A stretch of 12,812 nucleotides of DNA from Acidobacteriota bacterium (GTDB lineage: Bacteria; Acidobacteriota; Thermoanaerobaculia; Multivoradales; JAHEKO01): NCBI GenBank assembly GCA_006227875.1, contig SBFI01000431.1:1-12812 (forward strand). Direction: 5' to 3'. Positions 9,553 through 12,812 of this stretch are shown one piece after another. The first letter of the stretch is position 1. Each line of letters begins with the position of its first letter. The notes beneath the pieces were generated by a model. That model did not search any database and was not told the origin of the DNA. It saw nothing but the letters and a program-made list of their open reading frames with translations. The position numbers and the translations under genes were made by a program.

Positions 9553-9620
9553 CATGGCGGGGTTACGGATAGATTCGATCGCGAAACTCCGGCTGATGTT
9601 ACCCCAGAACCCGGCCGCTC

Positions 9621-10358
9621 TCAGACATCGATACCAAGCTCCTCGAGCTCGCGCACGGCCTGGCCTTCCCAATCCCGATTGGCCGCCGGGCTGGCCGGGC
9701 TGGGGTGGAGGATGCGTCCGATCGTCAGCTCCATCCCGACGAGGGCGCGCCGGCATCGATCCTCGGCGAACTTTCCCACCCCGACGACAAATCGGGGTGC
9801 GAGCGCCTCGACGCTCCGGAGCAGCGCCCGATCGCAGACCGCCGCGAGTTGCGAGCGCTCGCCGGCAGCAAGCCGATCGGGGGTCCGGTTGCGACCACCC
9901 AGCTCGAGGAAAAGCAGCGGGCAGTAGTTGGCGACGAAGAAGCGCTCGAAGAAGCTCTTGGGCGTACCGAATCGACGGCTCGCCCAACCCCAGAGGCGCT
10001 GGCCACTGACCTCTCGGCGGTGACAGGCGAACCCCTCCACCGGTCTCTTGGGGTGCTCGTCCGGTGGTCGCCCCACCGGCACCTCGATGCCGAGCCAGCT
10101 ACGTACGAGCTCGACCTCACCAAACGGCACACCGGTCTGGGCCATGCCCCAGGGCCCGGGGTTCATCCCAACCAGCACCACCTCCTTCGGGCCTCGGCCA
10201 TAGCGCCGCAGGTACTCCTCGTGGGCATTCCAGGCGTAGCGAAGCGGGTTGTAGACGTGCGCAACTGGCGGCCCGAATCGAATATCTTCCACCTCTCGGG
10301 CGAGCTCCCGGGCGGTCCGGATCAAACTCGGCAGGTGTGACTCTCCTTCCAAATCCAA
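9621..10358 (-). CDS. SMUG1-type single-strand-selective uracil-DNA glycosylase
   Basis: This is a base-excision repair enzyme that removes uracil (and in SMUG1 relatives 5-hydroxymethyluracil) from DNA. Up to 245 residues, it is very close to animal SMUG1: NPLRYAWNAHEEYLRRY (from 37), motif 1 GMNPGPWGMAQTGVPFGEV (64-82, catalytic-region N66), EHPKRPVEGF (101-110), EVSGQRLWGW, FVANYCPLLFL (N144) and motif 2 HPSPASPAAN (H218). The start is uncertain. The open frame begins at TTG 10358, but the strongest Shine-Dalgarno, AAGGAGAG (10341..10348), lies inside it, 6 bases before a CTG codon at 10334. Conservation begins at about residue 11, so either start is compatible. It shares a 43-base divergent region with the GGDEF-EAL gene. 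All key residues are present, so it is probably active. Confidence 0.93.
   Translation of the reverse strand: MDLEGESHLPSLIRTARELAREVEDIRFGPPVAHVYNPLRYAWNAHEEYLRRYGRGPKEVVLVGMNPGPWGMAQTGVPFGEVELVRSWLGIEVPVGRPPDEHPKRPVEGFACHRREVSGQRLWGWASRRFGTPKSFFERFFVANYCPLLFLELGGRNRTPDRLAAGERSQLAAVCDRALLRSVEALAPRFVVGVGKFAEDRCRRALVGMELTIGRILHPSPASPAANRDWEGQAVRELEELGIDV
10341..10348 (-). promoter_or_regulatory. Strong Shine-Dalgarno inside the 5' end of the glycosylase frame
   Basis: AAGGAGAG on the minus strand, 6 bases before CTG (10332..10334, codon 9 of the longest frame) and 15 bases before TTG at 10325. No comparable site precedes the TTG codons at 10358 or 10352. It points to a start downstream of 10358, possibly the rare CTG. 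Confidence 0.45.
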
Positions 10359-10389
10359 GAAAACAAAACACTTTCCGACGAATCCTGAC

Positions 10390-10395
10390 TATAAT
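10390..10395 (+). promoter_or_regulatory. -10 element of a probable leaderless promoter
   Basis: Perfect TATAAT ending 6 bases before ATG 10402, which places the transcript start at or within a base or two of the ATG. There is no convincing -35 at 16-18 bases, but an A-rich tract lies upstream (10358..10370). On the minus strand the same bases read TATAGT (10393 to 10388), a possible -10 for the divergent glycosylase gene. Confidence 0.6.
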
Positions 10396-10401
10396 TCCGA
10401 A

Positions 10402-12812
10402 ATGGTATCGCCGGTTCCCTCGTCCTCCAGCTCCCAGAGCGAAGAGAAAGACTGGTTTCGCATCCTCGCCGAGACCACTTCGACGGCGATCTTCGTTTAC
10501 CGCGACAGGCTGGCCTACGTCAATAGCGCTGCCGAGCAGCTGAGCGGCTATACGACCGACGAGCTTTTGACCATGAGGTTCCGGGACCTGGTGCACCCGG
10601 ACTCCCTGGAGGCTAGCGAGGGGAGCACTTTCGCCGAGGGCACGGTCCTGGCCGGGTCCGAGCGTCTGCAGTTGAAGATCGTCCGCAAGGATGGTGACGA
10701 GCGCTGGATCGACCTCACCATTACCACTATCGATTTCGATGGCGAGCCGACCTTTTTGGGATCGGCTTTCGATATCACCGATCACAAACAGGGTGAGCTT
10801 GCTCTGCGCGAGAGTCAGGAGCGTCTCAACCTGGCCCACCGCGCCGCTCGCTCGGTGAGCTGGGAATGGTGCCCCGAGACCGACAGGCTCAGTGTTTCGG
10901 AGCTCGCCGACCAGCTGTTTGGACTCCCGCTGCACAAGATCGTCCGCACCGGCGAGGACTTCGTCAACCTTGTCCATCCAGAAGACCGGGATCGACTCAG
11001 CCGCGCTCTGGGGCGACTCGTCCGCGACGATCGGGACCTGTCGCTCGAGGTTCGGGTCATCTCCCCACGCGGCGAGATCCGCTGGCTGGCCAAAAAGGCG
11101 CTCGCGGTCAGAAACTCGACCGGCTGGGTCGATAGAGTGATCGGCGTCGCCCACGACATCACCGAGCGGAAGATCACCGAGGAGGCCCTCTTCCAGGAGA
11201 AAGAGCGCGCCCATGTGACCCTGGCATCGATCGCCGACGGTGTCATCAGGACCGACCCCAACGGCGCCATCGACTACCTGAACCCCGTGGCGCAAAGGCT
11301 CACCGGCTGGACTCTCGCCGAGGCCTACGGTCGCCCTTCCAGTGAGATCTACCACGTCGTCGACGAGGACACCGGCAAACGGGTCCTCGATCCGGTTGGG
11401 CACTGTCTCAAGGACCGGCGTGAGGTGGTGTTTCTCGGTGGTCGTCGGGTCATACACCGCGACGGCACCGAGTTCCCTATCCACGACTCGGCCGCCCCCA
11501 TCCGCAATCGTGAGGGCCGGGTGATCGGCGCCATTCTCGTCTTCAAGGATCTCAGTCACGTCCGGCAGGTGGAGGAAGAGATGATCCACCTCGCCAATCA
11601 CGATCCGCTCACCGGCTGGATGAATCGGCGAGCCTTCGAGTCGGCCCTCGGCGTGACTCTGGGAGAGGCCGGCAGCAAAGCTCGCAAACACGCCCTGTGC
11701 CATCTCGATCTCGACAATTTCAAGCTGGTCAACGACACCAGTGGTCACGAAGCCGGCGATCAACTGATCCGGCAGGTAGCCCTGATCATCCAGAACAAGG
11801 CCCGCAGGCATGACGTGCTGGCCCGTTTCAGTGGCGACGAATTCGTCATCCTCTTCCGGGACTGTTCATCCGACGAGGCCCGGCGTCTTGCCCAGGAGAT
11901 CCTCGAGGCTCTTCGCGCCTTTCGCTTTCGTTGGCAGGATCGCCTCTTCTCGTCCCGGGTCAGCATTGGTCTGGCGACCTTTACCACCGGTAGCTTCGCG
12001 CCCGACGCGGTATTGAGCTGGGCCGACGCGGCCTGCTACGTGGCCAAGGAGAGTGGCGGTGACCGCATTCACGTCTACCGGCCCGGGGACACGGCCGTGG
12101 CCGAGCGACGTGGCGAGCTGCAGTGGATCTCCCGCATCAACCAGGCAGTCGAGGACGACCGTCTCTGCATCTACCATCAGCCCATCGAGGCGCTCGACCC
12201 AGATCTTGCCCAGCCGCCGCTGACCGAGCTCTTTGTTCGACTCATCGACGACGACGGTGACGTGGTGGCGCCGGGCGCCTTTGTTGCCGCCGCCGAGCGC
12301 TATGGTCTGATCTCCACCATCGACGAGTGGGTTCTGCGCAAGGCTTTTCAGATCATCGCCGAGGGCGAGCACACGTCCGATGAGACCCGCTTTGCCATCA
12401 ATATCTCGGGCCAAAGCCTCGGAGTCGGCGGCTTTCTCGACCAGGTCGTCAACGAGTTCGAGACCAGCGCTGTCACACCTTCTCGAGTCCTGTTCGAGAT
12501 CACCGAAACGGCCGCCATCGGCAACCTCCCCAACGCTCTCCGCTTTATCTCGGTGCTCAAGGAGATGGGCTGCCGTTTCGTTCTCGATGACTTTGGCCGC
12601 GGCCTGAGCTCCTTCGGCTATCTTCAGAACCTGCCTGTGGACTACCTCAAGATCGACGGTGAGTTTGTCCGTCGCATGCTCACCGACCCCATCCAGGCAG
12701 CTCTGGTGGCGCTCATTCACGAGATCGGCGACGTCATGGGCCTGCGGACCATCGCCGAGTCGGTCGAGGACGAGGAGACTCTGGAGGCTCTGGCGCGGGT
12801 CGGCATCGACTA
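10402..12812 (+). CDS. PAS-PAS-PAS-GGDEF-EAL cyclic-di-GMP enzyme (3' end off window)
   Basis: 803 residues are visible, with no stop before the window edge. The protein would make and/or break down cyclic di-GMP in response to PAS-sensed signals; no membrane segment is visible, so it is probably cytosolic. PAS1 is about 15-125, PAS2 130-250 (ends HDITERK), PAS3 265-390, GGDEF 395-555 and EAL 560 to the edge. The GGDEF domain has HDPLTGWMNRR, LDLDNFKLVNDTSGHEAGD, an I-site RxxD (R468-D471) and the active-site variant SGDEF (477-481). The EAL domain has YHQP, ELF in place of EAL (E609), NISGQSL, FEITET, DDFG (D729, D730), LKIDG (K750) and AESVE, so the metal ligands up to there are kept. The final conserved Gln lies beyond the edge. 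ATG 10402 has no Shine-Dalgarno but has TATAAT 6 bases upstream, so leaderless translation is likely. A phosphodiesterase with a regulatory GGDEF is the main alternative. Confidence 0.95.
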   Translation, partial: MVSPVPSSSSSQSEEKDWFRILAETTSTAIFVYRDRLAYVNSAAEQLSGYTTDELLTMRFRDLVHPDSLEASEGSTFAEGTVLAGSERLQLKIVRKDGDERWIDLTITTIDFDGEPTFLGSAFDITDHKQGELALRESQERLNLAHRAARSVSWEWCPETDRLSVSELADQLFGLPLHKIVRTGEDFVNLVHPEDRDRLSRALGRLVRDDRDLSLEVRVISPRGEIRWLAKKALAVRNSTGWVDRVIGVAHDITERKITEEALFQEKERAHVTLASIADGVIRTDPNGAIDYLNPVAQRLTGWTLAEAYGRPSSEIYHVVDEDTGKRVLDPVGHCLKDRREVVFLGGRRVIHRDGTEFPIHDSAAPIRNREGRVIGAILVFKDLSHVRQVEEEMIHLANHDPLTGWMNRRAFESALGVTLGEAGSKARKHALCHLDLDNFKLVNDTSGHEAGDQLIRQVALIIQNKARRHDVLARFSGDEFVILFRDCSSDEARRLAQEILEALRAFRFRWQDRLFSSRVSIGLATFTTGSFAPDAVLSWADAACYVAKESGGDRIHVYRPGDTAVAERRGELQWISRINQAVEDDRLCIYHQPIEALDPDLAQPPLTELFVRLIDDDGDVVAPGAFVAAAERYGLISTIDEWVLRKAFQIIAEGEHTSDETRFAINISGQSLGVGGFLDQVVNEFETSAVTPSRVLFEITETAAIGNLPNALRFISVLKEMGCRFVLDDFGRGLSSFGYLQNLPVDYLKIDGEFVRRMLTDPIQAALVALIHEIGDVMGLRTIAESVEDEETLEALARVGID

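Noticed and set aside
9539..9620. The imperfect repeat GGGGTAAC...GTAACCCC upstream of acs as an operator or terminator.
   Set aside because: It has one mismatch, long separation and no supporting promoter; chance is likely in GC-rich sequence.
10117..11811. A 564-codon open frame on the minus strand.
   Set aside because: It is antisense to the PAS domains and GGDEF region of a clearly conserved gene and also overlaps the glycosylase on another frame. It has no recognisable domain.
11866..12720. A 284-codon open frame on the minus strand.
   Set aside because: It is antisense to the GGDEF-EAL coding region, where the plus strand carries canonical motifs.

Overview
The window is a GC-rich stretch of a bacterial chromosome. 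It looks like a Gram-negative-type environmental bacterium with heavy investment in signalling. An acidobacterial or deltaproteobacterial-like source would fit, but no marker gene here settles the taxonomy. Seven of the eight genes read leftward; the last one reads rightward and runs off the right edge.

Left block (1..2820, minus strand) is the start of a SUF iron-sulfur cluster assembly operon. It begins with a very clear promoter (-35 TTGACA at 2803..2808, 16-base spacer, -10 TATCAT at 2781..2786). A near-perfect 25-bp inverted repeat (2749..2773) follows immediately and is the likely binding site of the operon's own regulator. The operon order is Rrf2-family Fe-S regulator, then sufB, then sufC, which is cut by the left edge. 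The sufC frame is broken: a stop follows codon 54, and the rest of a normal SufC continues in another frame. The missing bases are best explained by a 7-base deletion or a sequence error.

Middle block (2821..9538, minus strand) holds a 1176-residue membrane-anchored hybrid histidine kinase (PAS-PAS-GAF-PAS-PAS-HisKA-HATPase-REC). Upstream of it are an AI-2E/PerM-family membrane protein and AMP-forming acetyl-CoA synthetase (acs). These last two are 13 bases apart and probably co-transcribed. The kinase has no separate response regulator or HPt gene nearby.

Right block (9621..12812) is a divergent pair. A SMUG1-type uracil-DNA glycosylase reads left, and a PAS-PAS-PAS-GGDEF-EAL cyclic-di-GMP enzyme reads right, truncated by the window edge. 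The 43 bases between them hold a perfect TATAAT that ends only 6 bases before the ATG of the GGDEF-EAL gene, so that transcript is probably leaderless. The reverse complement of the same spot reads TATAGT, which could also serve the glycosylase gene.

I found no tRNA, rRNA, CRISPR array, insertion sequence or phage gene, and no gene-free stretch longer than 135 bases. The most useful observations are the sufC lesion, the suf promoter and operator, and the leaderless divergent promoter. I did not see a previously undescribed multi-gene system.
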